Source: Ruminococcaceae bacterium BL-6 (lineage in GTDB: Bacteria; Bacillota; Clostridia; Oscillospirales; Acutalibacteraceae). From it: a stretch of DNA of 64,000 nucleotides. Numbering within the stretch: position 1 is the first letter of the stretch; each line of letters starts with the position of its first letter. The position numbers and the translations under genes are program-made. The stretch is taken from NCBI GenBank assembly GCA_902810075.1, contig LR778135.1, positions 496,001-560,000 of the forward strand. The letters are read 5' to 3'. Below are positions 51,299 through 61,025 of the stretch, one piece after another. The notes below the pieces were generated by a model, which did no database searches, was not told the DNA's origin, and saw nothing but the letters and a program-made list of their open reading frames with translations.

Positions 51299-53332
51299 AT
51301 GGTGGAAAAGAAGCCCAATCACTTGATAAACGAAAAGTCGCCGTATCTTCTGGAGCACGCTTATAATCCGGTGGACTGGTACCCCTGGGGAACCGAGGCG
51401 TTCGAGCGGGCGAAAAAAGAGGACAGGCCGGTCTTCCTGAGCATCGGCTATTCCGCCTGCCACTGGTGCCATGTAATGGAGCGCGAATGCTTTGAGGATG
51501 AAGATGTCGCGGAGATCCTGAACCGCTCCTTCGTCGCGGTCAAGGTGGACCGCGAGGAACGCCCCGACGTGGATGCGGTGTATATGGATGTCTGCCAGGC
51601 GATGACGGGCTCGGGCGGATGGCCGATGACGATCCTCATGACGCCGGAGCAGAAGCCGTTTTTCGCGGCCACCTATCTGCCGAAGGAAGGGGACGGCCGC
51701 AGCTACGGCCTGATGGATGTGCTGGGTGCCATCGAGATGCAGTGGGCGCAGGATAAGGATCAGCTTGTCGAATCCGGGCAGAAGGTCGCGGATTTTCTGC
51801 TGGACCGCCGGGAGAATGCGCCGGCAAAGCGGGGGGAAGACCTTCTGCGCGAGGCGCGGGAGTATTTCGGCCGTCAGTTCGACAGGGAATACGGCGGCTT
51901 CGGGACCGCCCCGAAATTTCCCGCCGCGCACAATCTGATCTTCCTTCTGCGGTACGGGGCCGTGAAACGGGACGGCGAGGCGGCGGACATGGCCGCGCAG
52001 ACGCTGGAGCATATGTACCGGGGCGGCCTGTTCGATCATGTGGGCTTCGGATTTTCCCGCTACTCCACCGACCGGAAATGGCTGATCCCCCATTTTGAAA
52101 AAATGCTTTACGACAACGCGCTTCTTGCGATGGCTCTTCTGGAAGCGGGCAAATTCACCGGAAACGACCTGTTTTACCGCGTGGCGCGCCGCACGCTTTT
52201 GTACCTTCAGCGGGAGATGACCGGGAAGGAGGGCGGCTTTTTCTGCTCGCAGGATGCAGACAGCGAGGGCGTGGAAGGGAAATATTATGTCTTTTCGCCC
52301 GAAGAGATGATCCATGTCTTCGGTGAGCGAGACGGAGCCCGCTTTAACTCCTATTTCGGCCTGACGCGCGACGGGAATTACCGGGGGATGAACATCCCGA
52401 ACCGGATCCATGCGCAGCGGGCGGATGAGCTTGACCCGCAGATGGAAGAGATCGTACGGAAGGTTTACGAATACCGCCTGCAGCGGTTCCCCCTGAACCG
52501 GGACGACAAGGTGCTCACCTCCTGGAACGCGCTTGCGGCCGCGGCGTTCGCCATGGCGTACCGCGTGCTGGGGGACGCCGGTTTCCTGGAAACGGCGGAA
52601 AAGGCCATGCGGTTCGCACGGGAGCGCCTGACAAAGCCCGACGGAAGCCTGATGGTGCGCTGGCGCGACGGGGAGGCGAAGGGAGAGGGATTTCTCGACG
52701 ATTACGCCTACACGGCTCTCGCGTATCTTCTGCTTTACGACGCGACGCTGTCGGCCGAGCACCTGCAGCGCGCGCTCGGCTGCTGCGCCCAAATCGACGC
52801 GCGCTTTGCCGATGAGGAAAACGGCGGATATTTTCTGTATGGGAAGGATTCCGAGCGGCTGATCGTCCGGCCCAAAGAGGTTTTCGACAGCGCGTTCCCG
52901 TCCGGAAATTCGGTTTCCGGGTATGTGATGATCCGTCTTTCGGAGCTGACGGGCGACGAAGGGATGCGGAAAAAGGCGCTCCGCCAGCTTTCGTTCCTGT
53001 CGGGCGCCGTTTCGGATTTCCCGGGCGGCGCGTCGTTCGCCCTGACGGCCATGATGCGGGAGCTTTCTCCCTGCGCGCAGGCGGTCTGTGCGGCGCGGGA
53101 TGAGGAGGACGCGCGGCGGTTTCTGGAGTTCGTGCGCACCGGCCTGCCGCTCGGCGCCTGCGTCCTGCTGAAGACCCCGGAAAATGGCGGCCTTTTGGAA
53201 AAGATCGCTCCCTTTACGCGAGAGTACGGCCTGAAAGACGGGCAAACCGCCTACTATCTTTGCAGGAACCGCACTTGTTCCGCCCCCGTTTCGAACTTGG
53301 AGCAGTTCCGCAGGGTCTGTGCGGTGCTTTGA
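51299..53332 (+). CDS. yyaL: YyaL/SSP411-family protein (thioredoxin-like plus six-hairpin domains)
   Basis: This 677-residue protein belongs to the DUF255 family. The N-terminal thioredoxin-like domain holds [20 protein letters not shown], then [22 protein letters not shown] with a C-x-x-C pair (CHWC), and [16 protein letters not shown]. The C-terminal part is an alpha/alpha toroid like N-acylglucosamine 2-epimerase or glycoside hydrolases ([53 protein letters not shown]). The biochemical role is not established in bacteria. ATG 51299 follows AATAAGGAGG. The small gene at 53391 may be co-transcribed. Confidence 0.93.
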   Translation: MVEKKPNHLINEKSPYLLEHAYNPVDWYPWGTEAFERAKKEDRPVFLSIGYSACHWCHVMERECFEDEDVAEILNRSFVAVKVDREERPDVDAVYMDVCQAMTGSGGWPMTILMTPEQKPFFAATYLPKEGDGRSYGLMDVLGAIEMQWAQDKDQLVESGQKVADFLLDRRENAPAKRGEDLLREAREYFGRQFDREYGGFGTAPKFPAAHNLIFLLRYGAVKRDGEAADMAAQTLEHMYRGGLFDHVGFGFSRYSTDRKWLIPHFEKMLYDNALLAMALLEAGKFTGNDLFYRVARRTLLYLQREMTGKEGGFFCSQDADSEGVEGKYYVFSPEEMIHVFGERDGARFNSYFGLTRDGNYRGMNIPNRIHAQRADELDPQMEEIVRKVYEYRLQRFPLNRDDKVLTSWNALAAAAFAMAYRVLGDAGFLETAEKAMRFARERLTKPDGSLMVRWRDGEAKGEGFLDDYAYTALAYLLLYDATLSAEHLQRALGCCAQIDARFADEENGGYFLYGKDSERLIVRPKEVFDSAFPSGNSVSGYVMIRLSELTGDEGMRKKALRQLSFLSGAVSDFPGGASFALTAMMRELSPCAQAVCAARDEEDARRFLEFVRTGLPLGACVLLKTPENGGLLEKIAPFTREYGLKDGQTAYYLCRNRTCSAPVSNLEQFRRVCAVL

Positions 53333-53390
53333 GCATCCCGCGCGCATAAAGTGCTCGGGGAGCGGGATACTACCCGCGAGGTGATTTTCT

Positions 53391-53552
53391 ATGGCGAAAG
53401 CCGGAATGCGACGCCCGGACCCGAAAGAGCCGCACGGGACGGAGAGCAACCATAAAAGCCACTTCCCGAAAAACGACGTGCCGCCGGTCCCCGAGCTTCA
53501 GGGGAAGGCAAAGCATGCGGGGGAAAAGGCAAAGCCCATCACGGAAAAATAA
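53391..53552 (+). CDS. Small basic protein of 53 residues
   Basis: The frame has a good GAGGTGATTTTCT binding site before ATG 53391 and encodes MAKAGMRRPDPKEPHGTESN, then a hydrophilic Pro/Lys/His-rich chain ending AKPITEK. It lacks hydrophobic residues and is probably disordered, like small spore or DNA-associated proteins. I do not know the family name. It is 58 bases after the yyaL-like stop and is directly followed by a strong terminator, which supports its being a real gene. Confidence 0.7.
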   Translation: MAKAGMRRPDPKEPHGTESNHKSHFPKNDVPPVPELQGKAKHAGEKAKPITEK

Positions 53553-53555
53553 ACG

Positions 53556-53592
53556 GATCACCTGCCGGTTCCCTTCCGGCAGGTGATCTTTT
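53556..53592 (+). terminator. Terminator after the small gene
   Basis: ATCACCTGCCGG-TTCCCTT-CCGGCAGGTGAT, then CTTTTTG. Confidence 0.92.
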
Positions 53593-53603
53593 TGTTTCTT
53601 TGT

Positions 53604-53662
53604 GCTATAATAACCTCACGGTGTAAGCGGAAGCAAAGCTTCCGACACCTGAGAGAACATTG
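53604..53662 (+). repeat. Single copy of the 70-bp palindromic repeat family
   Basis: This unit is in the orientation opposite to the other loci: TGTGCTATAAT, then CCTCACGGTGT and the hairpin GGAAGC-AAA-GCTTCC. It joins directly to the end of the hairpin-rich minus array at about 53680. Confidence 0.85.
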
Positions 53663-53679
53663 GTGAGCGCTCCGCGTAT

Positions 53680-53973
53680 TTCGGTGGCCCTACGGTTATG
53701 ACAAAATCGACTGATAACAGCACCTTGCTAGGCCTTACGCAGTCTGGCCGGTAAATTTTAACAAGCTGCCGAACAAAAATGCTCTAAACTCAAGATCGCG
53801 CCGCCGGACAACGGCGCGCCGCGCCCTTCAGCAAGTGCGTCGTTGTCCGATTCAAAGGCGCATTACACTTAACTTCCGGGTGGCGCGGTTCCCAAAGGCA
53901 GAGCCTTTGGCAAGTCTTTGCATACTTTCTTCTTGCAAGAAAGTATGGGCCCGCCCCGGCCTGAGGGGCGAAG
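53680..53973 (-). repeat. Hairpin-rich element, minus array copy 1, left part only
   Basis: The left half of the element in reverse orientation, ending at GGCCTGAGGGGCGAAG; TAGAAGAATTTTCTTCTA follows. The right half is missing where the sequence meets the 70-bp repeat. Confidence 0.8.
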
Positions 53974-54174
53974 TAGTGACTAGAAGAATTTTCTTCTAAA
54001 ACGGAAAAGAAATATCATCCTATCGATACTTTTATGATGATATCAAAAATTGGAATAAAAGAATGAAGTACGAAAAACAGGTATAGATTCTGTGACTTTC
54101 TGCAAATTTCAAAAATAAGTTTTGTTTTATTTCTGATTGAAATCGATTATAATTTTGATTCATCAAATTTTTAC

Positions 54175-54710
54175 TTTGCCCCTCATGCCGGGGCGGGCAC
54201 CTACTTTCGTGGAAGGACGAAAGTAGGCAAAGGCCTTCCGGGGGAGAGTTTCGATTCTCTCCCCCTGGTCCCCTTCTCAACGACACAAAGGCTCCGCCTT
54301 TGGAAACTGGGGACGCCCACACAGGAAGCCGAGTGAATCGCGCCAAAGACAAGGCGGCGCACTAGACCGCGCGCCGCCTTGCAGTGGCGCTTCGGAAGTT
54401 GAGTGAGATTGAATCGGTTCACTAATCTGATAAAAGGAAACGCGGATTTATAACAGCACCTCGCTGCCCTTGCGCAATCCGGTCGGTAAATTTCAGCTAA
54501 TTTGTCGAAAAGCAATTGCTCTAAACTTGAGACAGCGCCGCCGGACAACGACGCGCCGCGTCCTTCAGCGAGTGCGTCGTCGTCCGATTCAAAGGCGCGT
54601 TACACATAACCGCCGGGAGGCACGGTTCCCAAAGGCGGAGCCTTTGGCAAGTCTTTGCATACTTTCTTCTTGCAAGAAAATATGGGCCCGCCCCGGCCTG
54701 AGGGGCGAAG
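54175..54710 (-). repeat. Hairpin-rich inverted-end element, minus array copy 2
   Basis: A complete copy, reverse orientation, with the same terminal inverted repeats and hairpins as the copies at 40540 and 41243. The period to the next copy is about 735-737 bp, including a conserved AT-rich spacer of about 200 bp. Confidence 0.85.
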
Positions 54711-54911
54711 TAGTGACTAGAAGAATTTTCTTCTAAAACGGAAAAGAAATATCTTCCTATCGATACTTTTATGATGATATCAGAAATTAGAATAAAAGAA
54801 TCAAGTATGGAAAACAGGTATAGATTCTGTGAATTTCTGCAAATTTTAAAAATAAGTTTTGTTTTATTTTCAGATAAAATCGATTATAATTTTGATTCAT
54901 CAAATTTTCAC

Positions 54912-55441
54912 TTTGCCCCTCATGCCGGGGCGGGCACCTACTTTCGTGGAAGGACGAAAGTAGGCAAAGGCCTTCCGGGGGAGAGTTTCGATTCTCTCCC
55001 CCTGGTCCCCTTCTCAACGACACAAAGGCTCCGCCTTTGGAAACTGGGGACGCCCACAGAGGAAGCCGAGTGAATCGCGCCAAAGACAAGCCGGCGCACA
55101 GACCGCGCCGCCTTGCAGTGGCGCTTTCGGAAGTTGAGTGAGATTGAATCGGTTCGCTAAGCCGCCAAAAGGAAACGCAGATTTATAACAGCACTTCGCT
55201 ACCCTTGCGCAATCCGGTCGGTAAATTTCAGCTAATCTGTCGAAATGCAATTGCTCTAAACTTGAGACAGCGCCGCCGGACAACGGCGCGCCGCGTCCTT
55301 CAGCGAGTGCGTCGTTGTCCGATTCAAAGGCGCGTTACTCTTAACTTCCGGGTGGCCCGGTTCCCAAAGGCGGAGCCTTTGGCAAGTCTTTGCATACTTT
55401 CTTCTTGCAAGAAAGTATGGGCCCGCCCCGGCCTGAGGGGC
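54912..55441 (-). repeat. Hairpin-rich inverted-end element, minus array copy 3
   Basis: A complete copy, reverse orientation. It is followed by TAGAAGAATTTCCTTCTA at 55453 and by AT-rich sequence to 55620 that resembles the spacers. No gene is supported between 53553 and 55658. Confidence 0.85.
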
Positions 55442-55658
55442 AATCTGAAAATTAGAAGAATTTCCTTCTAAAAAATAATAAAGAAAATATTTTCGTATTA
55501 ATACCATCATGATATCAAAAATTGGAGTAAAAGAATTTAAATACGGAAAACAGGCATGGATTCTATGAGTTCCTGCAAACTTCAAATAAATTTTTAAAAT
55601 TGGTTTTAATTCTCGAGTAATCGTCTGACGGATTTGACGTTTTGGGAGGCACAGAGCG

Positions 55659-56117
55659 TTGGGATTGACGGAAAAAGAACGGAAAACCTTTGACCGGTAC
55701 GCGCGGCCGCTGCTGGCGAACGGAGAGGTCCTGAAAATGAAGCGGTTCCCGCAGCACGGGAGGGTTTCGTGTCTGGAGCACAGCGTCTCGGTGGCGCGGC
55801 TCAGCTTCTGGATGTGCCGCAGGCTGCACATGCCGGCGGATCTGCAAAGTCTGGTGCGCGGGGCCCTGCTGCACGACTTCTTCCTGTACGACTGGCACTG
55901 CGAGCATCGGGACGCCGGCCTGCACGGATTCACCCACCCGAGGACCGCGCTGAAAAACGCCGACCGGCTGTTTTCGCTGAACGACCGGGAGCGCGACATC
56001 ATCTTAAGGCACATGTGGCCGCTTACGCCGCATCCGCCCCGATGCAGGGAGGCCTTTGTGGTCTGCCTGGCGGACAAATGCTGCTCGCTGCGCGAAACGC
56101 TGTTCTGCCGCCGCTGA
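55659..56117 (+). CDS. HD-domain phosphohydrolase-like protein
   Basis: This 152-residue HD-superfamily protein has His in CLEHSVSVARLSF, the HD pair in GALLHDFFLYDWH, further His in HGFTHPRTALKNAD and IILRHMWPLTP, and the final Asp in CLADKCCS. This matches small clostridial HD proteins whose substrate is unknown (nucleotide or phosphoester). TTG 55659 is behind GGGAGGCACAGAG. The gene directly follows the hairpin-rich array and shares a bidirectional terminator with the peptidase on the other strand. Confidence 0.85.
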   Translation: MGLTEKERKTFDRYARPLLANGEVLKMKRFPQHGRVSCLEHSVSVARLSFWMCRRLHMPADLQSLVRGALLHDFFLYDWHCEHRDAGLHGFTHPRTALKNADRLFSLNDRERDIILRHMWPLTPHPPRCREAFVVCLADKCCSLRETLFCRR

Positions 56118-56124
56118 TGGCAGA

Positions 56125-56168
56125 AAGATCGCGGGATTCCGAACGGAATCCCGCGATCTTTCGTTTTA
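56125..56168. terminator. Bidirectional terminator between convergent genes
   Basis: AAGATCGCGGGATTCCG and its complement, a 17-bp stem, with A before and TTCGTTTT after. Confidence 0.92.
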
Positions 56169-56182
56169 TCTTACATTCTGTT

Positions 56183-57262
56183 TTATATGATCTGAAGCTC
56201 TTTAGGGTAACGGTTCAGGACTTCACATCCGTTTTCCGTCACCAGAACAAGGTCTTCGATCCTGACTCCGAATTTGCCCGGCAGATAGATGCCCGGCTCC
56301 ACGGAAAAGACCATGCCCGGCTCGGCGATCACTTTGCTGACGCTGCTGTTGTCCGGCGGTTCGTGGCAGTCCAGGCCAAGTCCGTGGCCGAGGCGGTGGG
56401 TAAAATGTTCCCCGTAGTCGGCCCGTTCGATCACGCGGCGGGCTGTCAGGTCGAATTCGCTTATCGGCAGGCCGGGGCGGATCTTTTCCTCCGCGGCTTG
56501 GTTCGCTTCCCGCACGGTTTCGTACACCCGGCGCTGTTCCTCCCCGGCGGAGCGGAAGAACACCGTGCGCGTCATGTCGCACCAGTAGCGGCTGATCGGG
56601 ATAAAGATGTCGAAGATCACCGAATCGCCTTCCCGGATCACCGTGCGGTTGGGCGCGTGGTGCGGGTCCGCCCCGTTTGCGCCGAAGCAGACGAGCTGGC
56701 CTTCGGGGGAACGGTCCGCCCCGTTTTCGCGGAACAGCTTTTCCACCAGCATTTCAAGCTCGCTTTCGACGGCACCCTCGCGCACCGCGGCGATCGCCCC
56801 GGCTATCACCTTGTCGTTGACGGCGGAGGAGTGGCGGAGCGCCTCGATTTCCTTTTGATCCTTGATTTTCCGGGCGTCGTCCACTGGTGCCGAGCCTGGG
56901 ACGGGAGCGACATCCGGCCTTTTTTCCATCAGGCCGATCAAAAAGCGGCTCGGCCAGAATTTGTCGATCCCGAGGCGCCCCGGCTTGACAGCGGGGGCCA
57001 GATCCTTCAGCGGGTCGTCGCTGTCGCTGTGCGAATGGACGGAGGCCCCTTTTACTTCGGTCACACCGAACAGATCGTTGCAGAAAAGGTCGCAGCGGCC
57101 GCTGCTATCGATGAGGAGCACGAGCATCCGCTCCATCGGTTCCACCCAAAGCCCGGTCAGGTAAAAAACGGAGGTGCCGGAGCTCACGAGAATCTGGCTC
57201 AGGTTTTCCTTTTCCATGTTTTCGATGACGCGGCGAAGCCGCTCTCTGTTGATTTCCGCCAT
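56183..57262 (-). CDS. M24 family Xaa-Pro peptidase (aminopeptidase P / prolidase type)
   Basis: This 359-residue metallopeptidase has an N-terminal creatinase-like domain (about 1-125) and a C-terminal pita-bread domain with the five metal ligands: Asp in FDIFIPISRYWCDMTRTVF (two Asp), His in HRLGHGLGLDCHEPP, Glu in VFSVEPGIYLPG and Glu in GVRIEDLVLV. It cleaves X-Pro bonds in peptide salvage. ATG 57262 is behind GAAGGGATAAAAATC; 16 further in-frame codons upstream lack a signal. Single gene. Confidence 0.92.
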   Translation of the reverse strand: MAEINRERLRRVIENMEKENLSQILVSSGTSVFYLTGLWVEPMERMLVLLIDSSGRCDLFCNDLFGVTEVKGASVHSHSDSDDPLKDLAPAVKPGRLGIDKFWPSRFLIGLMEKRPDVAPVPGSAPVDDARKIKDQKEIEALRHSSAVNDKVIAGAIAAVREGAVESELEMLVEKLFRENGADRSPEGQLVCFGANGADPHHAPNRTVIREGDSVIFDIFIPISRYWCDMTRTVFFRSAGEEQRRVYETVREANQAAEEKIRPGLPISEFDLTARRVIERADYGEHFTHRLGHGLGLDCHEPPDNSSVSKVIAEPGMVFSVEPGIYLPGKFGVRIEDLVLVTENGCEVLNRYPKELQII

Positions 57263-57500
57263 GATTTTTATCCCTTCTTCATTCATATCATAATAATGGG
57301 TACGGAACAAAGCCGAAAACGCTTATCCGAAACCGGCTTTTGCTCCGGCGGATTTTCCCGTTCCGCAGGGCCTGTCTCCGGCCTTTTCAAAGGCGTGGAT
57401 ACAAATGGGTCGCCCGGCCCAAAGGTTCAAGCGGTTGCGGATTTCGCAAGCACTATTATAATCCCTGGAAAGAAAAGAAGCAACTTTTTCCGGTGGTATG

Positions 57501-58565
57501 TCATTTTTTATTCCGGAAAACTCCGGCCGCCGTTAGAACCGTGAGGACGCACACGCACCCGGCGATGATCCAGAGCGGGGCTTCGGGAAGCTGCCCGCCC
57601 GCGATGTAAAGATTTCGCTCCCCATAGGCCGCCGCGCTCTGCGGCGGCGCGGAACCGGGAGGGGCCGCATTCCCACCGGACGCGCGGGGCCGGGCGGAGG
57701 ACGGAGCGCGCGCGCTGCTGCGCCGGGATGAGGCGGATGAAGCTTTCAAGGCGGCCGCCCGTGAAGCCTCTTCGGAGGAAGCCTCCTCTTCACGCCCGGC
57801 GCGGTTGACGGTAATCAGGTATTGGGATTTGGACTTTTTGTCCTCCGCCGTTACCGTGACGACGATCTCGGTAGCCTGTCCCGCGCCGAGCAGGCTTTTC
57901 CGGCTGACGCGCACGCTTCCGCCATCCTTTGCGTCCGCCTGGAATTCCACTTTGGAAACGTCCGCGGGGACATCCATGGCGTATTCCGCCACCTCAGGGG
58001 AGAAGGGCGGCTGCAGTGCTCCGACGGAAGGAATCAGGGAGCTCAGCAGGGCATCCTGCGAGAGCGGAGGGCTGACGCGAAAATCCAGCTCCTGTTCGGT
58101 CGCGTCGTCGTCGGAAAAATGTCCCGCCCAGTCCACCACCTGGTCGACTGCGGCACTGATCTGCCCTTTTCCCGCAGGGGCATCCGCGTGGACGGAAAAC
58201 ACGAAGGTCAGAATGGTCCCGCTGAGCCTCGGCGCGGAGATGCCGTCGCACACGTAGACGCCCGTGATCTGCTGCCCGTTGTCATAATACTGGAACGCGC
58301 CATCCTGCACCCGGTCCGAGACCTCGATCCGCTGAAGTGAGAGGCGCTCCGGGTCGTATTCCAGCGCGGCCCGGAATCCGGCGGGGTTCGAAGAATCGGA
58401 GCTGCGTTTCCCGGCGGAAAGCGTCACCCGCACGGTGCCGTTCCGTTCGGCCTGCGCGGAGTCGACGTCAAAAGAAAAGAGAGGTGCGGATTCCGCGCGG
58501 GCCGTCCATTCATAAGCGAACAGAAAAAGGCATAGAATCAGACAGACAATTCGCTTTTTCTTCAA
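57501..58565 (-). CDS. Surface-anchored protein with cohesin-like and cadherin-like beta-sandwich domains
   Basis: This 354-residue exported protein has a signal peptide (KKKRIVCLILCLFLFAYEWTARA). A cohesin-like domain follows (about 25-165: FDVDSAQAERNGTVRVTLSAG, GFRAALEYDPERLSL, GTILTFVFSVHADAPAG). Next is a cadherin-like beta-sandwich repeat (about 180-265: SLIPSVGALQPPFSPEVAEY, EIVVTVTAEDKKSKSQYLITVNR), then a Ser/Ala/Arg/Pro linker and a C-terminal membrane helix with the basic end FRNKK. Such proteins bind other surface proteins or polysaccharide. TTG 58565 is behind GAGAGGAACG; the longer ORF lacks a binding site. No cellulosomal partner is seen in the window. Confidence 0.85.
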   Translation of the reverse strand: MKKKRIVCLILCLFLFAYEWTARAESAPLFSFDVDSAQAERNGTVRVTLSAGKRSSDSSNPAGFRAALEYDPERLSLQRIEVSDRVQDGAFQYYDNGQQITGVYVCDGISAPRLSGTILTFVFSVHADAPAGKGQISAAVDQVVDWAGHFSDDDATEQELDFRVSPPLSQDALLSSLIPSVGALQPPFSPEVAEYAMDVPADVSKVEFQADAKDGGSVRVSRKSLLGAGQATEIVVTVTAEDKKSKSQYLITVNRAGREEEASSEEASRAAALKASSASSRRSSARAPSSARPRASGGNAAPPGSAPPQSAAAYGERNLYIAGGQLPEAPLWIIAGCVCVLTVLTAAGVFRNKK

Positions 58566-58870
58566 AAGGATCGTTCCTCTCTTACAGAAAAATAAATTCG
58601 ACATCGAGAATGTTTCTTTTTTTATTTTATCACAGGAGCTTCCCGGTTTTCAAGGAAAATGCGGCGGGAAAACAACATTTGTTCATAAATCATTCACAAA
58701 ATTTTATTAAAATCAGGTAAGAGGAAAGAATAAAGCAATTCTCCTTTGTACTTACGGCAATTCCACCTGTGGCTGACGGCCCGTTTTTGCTTCTCCCTTG
58801 CCGGGGGAGCAGAAACAAGCTCGGCATCCTCGGTCTGGAAATGCGATCATTATTGTTGGAAGGTGCGGCC

Positions 58871-59395
58871 ATGCTGAAAAATCAACCTTTGCTTCACGTT
58901 ATATCCTGGAACGTCATGATCATTACGCTGTGGCACTGCGTGGTGTTCATTATCTGCACCAGGCTGCCGAATACCGTTCTCGATGCGAGCAAGCCCCGGT
59001 ATCTCGCACTCCGCTGGGAGCGGAACGGAAACTGGTACCGGGATAAGCTTCACATTCAGAACTGGAAGGACAATGTGCCACAGCACATCAAAAAGGGAGG
59101 GTTTTCCAAAAGGCACCTCACCCAGCGTTCCCTCGATTATCTGGACCGGTTTATTCTGGAAACCTGCCGCGGGGAGTGGATGCATCTTTCAAACTGTGGG
59201 TGTGTGGTCGTTGTGATGTTTGCCAACCCGCTTACGCCCGGCCTGATTTTTTCTTTTCTGGTTCTGCTCGGCAATCTGCCGTTTGTCTGCATCCAGCGCT
59301 ACAACCGGTTTCGGCTTCAGGTGCTGCGGAAAGCCGTCGCCCGGGAGCTGCGCCTCGCGCAGGTGAAAAAAGATACGGTGTCCGTTTCGTCCTGA
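58871..59395 (+). CDS. CrtO-like membrane acyltransferase family protein
   Basis: This 174-residue protein has two to three transmembrane helices (HVISWNVMIITLWHCVVFIIC and VVVVMFANPLTPGLIFSFLVLLG). The central GNWYRDKLHIQNWKDNVPQH, GGFSKRHL and FILETCRGEWMH motifs are typical of the glycosyl-4,4'-diaponeurosporenoate acyltransferase (CrtO) family. No carotenoid genes are visible here, so the substrate is unlikely to be staphyloxanthin; a lipid or glycolipid acylation role is only a guess. ATG 58871 is behind GGAAGGTGCGGCC. Confidence 0.8.
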   Translation: MLKNQPLLHVISWNVMIITLWHCVVFIICTRLPNTVLDASKPRYLALRWERNGNWYRDKLHIQNWKDNVPQHIKKGGFSKRHLTQRSLDYLDRFILETCRGEWMHLSNCGCVVVVMFANPLTPGLIFSFLVLLGNLPFVCIQRYNRFRLQVLRKAVARELRLAQVKKDTVSVSS

Positions 59396-59401
59396 AATCA
59401 G

Positions 59402-59447
59402 AAAAAGACCGGATCGGCGAATGTTTTTCGTCGATCCGGTCTTTTTA
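59402..59447. terminator. Bidirectional terminator between crtO-like and MATE genes
   Basis: AAAAAGACCGGATCG(G)CGA and its complement with an ATGTTTTT loop, ending in TTTTTA. The MATE stop lies inside its right arm. Confidence 0.88.
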
Positions 59448-61025
59448 TATGTTCCGATCGCCGCTTTCGTTTTCTTCGCCGGAGGATTGAGAAGATTCCG
59501 GCTGCGGCGCAGGGATGCCGGCTTGATCGGAATTACGATCCCCGTCTGTTTCGCCGGCGGATGGCGCCGCTGCAGGAATGCCGGCGCCGCTCCCGCTTGT
59601 TTCGCCGGGGGCCTGTGCAGGCTCAGGATGCGGCGTATGGAGGTCGATAACGGAAACCCAGTCCACGCGCAGGAGCATCAGCGTGATGATGACCGCCGCC
59701 ATGTAGTTGGAAAACAGATTGCCCCAGAAAACCGCGAAAACGCCCAGATACCGCTCGGTTGCCAGAATGAACAGATACCGCAGCAGCCAGACGCGCAGGA
59801 TACCGATGAAGAGGGGCACCTTCGTGCGCCCAAGGCCGATGAACGCGCCCTGCTGAACCATGCATACGCCGAATCCGACCACCGAGTAGATGTAGATGTG
59901 AAGGGCCTTGTTCGCAAAGTCGAGCACTTCGGCCTGCCGGGTGAACAGAATGGTCAGGTATGGGGAGAGCGGGGCGATGATCGCGATGAGGGCGATGGCG
60001 GTCAGGGCGCTGAACAGGCTTGCGATCAGGGTGGACCGTTTCGCCCTTGCGCCCTGATGCGCACCGACGTTCATGCTCACCATGGTGGTGACGGCGGCGC
60101 CGAATGCGGATGGGACGTTGAAGCAGACCGTCGTGATGTTGCCGGCGATCCCCTGCCCGTTCAGCACGATGGCGCCGTATTTCTGCACCTCGTTGTTGAT
60201 GAGGTAGAAGCCCACGTTCAGCATGATGTTCGCCAGCATGGATGGGAAGCCGATGCGCAGGAGGCGTGAGATGACCTCGCGGTCGAACTTCAGGCTCGGG
60301 CGCTCCAGCTTTTCTTCCGAATCCTTGATAAAAAGCTCATAGAACATCCAGATGCAGATCAGGACGTTTGCCAGAATCGTAGAGAGGACGCAGCCCACGA
60401 TTTCCAGGCGAAGCCAGACGATGAAAATAACGTTGAAGATGATTTTCAGGATCAGCAGGATCAGCACGCGGAAAAACGTTGCTTCCGGCTTGCCGTTGGC
60501 GTTTTTGATCGCGTTGTAGATGGCCTCCATGAAATAGAACGGCATGCCCGCGGCGGAAAGCGCGATGTACAGCCATACGTTGTAGGAAATTTCGGGCGTG
60601 ACGATATCCGCGATCGGAAAAGCGGCCAGAACCATGAGCGGCGCGATAAGCAGCCCAAGCAGAAACGAAAAAACGACCAGCTGGCTGGAAACGTGCTTCC
60701 CCTCCTGAAATTCCCCGCGGCCGTTGAGCTGGCCGATGATCGCCATCGCCGCCGCGCCCAGCCCCAGCGAAAGAGAGATCGCTATGTTCAGGATCGGCTG
60801 GCAGTAGGTGACGGCGCTCGCCACATAAGTGCCGGCGACGTTGTTGATGAAAAGCCCGTCCGAAAGAGGCATCAGCGACTGTATCAGGCCCATCATCAGG
60901 GTGGGGAAGGAAAGGAGCATCAGCGTTTTCGGAATGCTTCCCGAAAGGATCATATCCCTTCTTTTTTCCAGGCTCTGGTGTGAAAAAGCAAACTTCATGT
61001 CTTCCCAGCTTTCGTTAAAATTCAT
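59445..61025 (-). CDS. MATE-family multidrug/Na+ antiporter
   Basis: This 526-residue polytopic transporter has 12 helices in two similar halves. RRDMILSGSIPKTLMLLSFPTLMMGLIQSL begins the first half, SDGLFINNVAGTYVASAVTYCQPI follows, and the second half starts near LLRIGFPSMLANIMLNVGFYLINN. It extrudes cationic compounds or other solutes. After the last helix there is an unusual 65-residue acidic Pro/Ser/Gly tail (ETSGSGAGIPAAAPSAGETD and beyond). The start is uncertain: ATG 61025 or ATG 60998, both with weak binding sites. Divergent from glnN. Confidence 0.88.
   Translation of the reverse strand: MNFNESWEDMKFAFSHQSLEKRRDMILSGSIPKTLMLLSFPTLMMGLIQSLMPLSDGLFINNVAGTYVASAVTYCQPILNIAISLSLGLGAAAMAIIGQLNGRGEFQEGKHVSSQLVVFSFLLGLLIAPLMVLAAFPIADIVTPEISYNVWLYIALSAAGMPFYFMEAIYNAIKNANGKPEATFFRVLILLILKIIFNVIFIVWLRLEIVGCVLSTILANVLICIWMFYELFIKDSEEKLERPSLKFDREVISRLLRIGFPSMLANIMLNVGFYLINNEVQKYGAIVLNGQGIAGNITTVCFNVPSAFGAAVTTMVSMNVGAHQGARAKRSTLIASLFSALTAIALIAIIAPLSPYLTILFTRQAEVLDFANKALHIYIYSVVGFGVCMVQQGAFIGLGRTKVPLFIGILRVWLLRYLFILATERYLGVFAVFWGNLFSNYMAAVIITLMLLRVDWVSVIDLHTPHPEPAQAPGETSGSGAGIPAAAPSAGETDGDRNSDQAGIPAPQPESSQSSGEENESGDRNI

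Noticed and set aside
50890..51366. Small plus-strand ORFs before the yyaL-like gene
   Set aside because: No binding sites, unusual composition, and they overlap the divergent promoter or the start of the real gene.
53680..55471. Short ORFs of 88-115 residues in the minus repeat array
   Set aside because: Same reason: they are translations of the hairpin arms, differ by frame breaks between copies and have no start signals.
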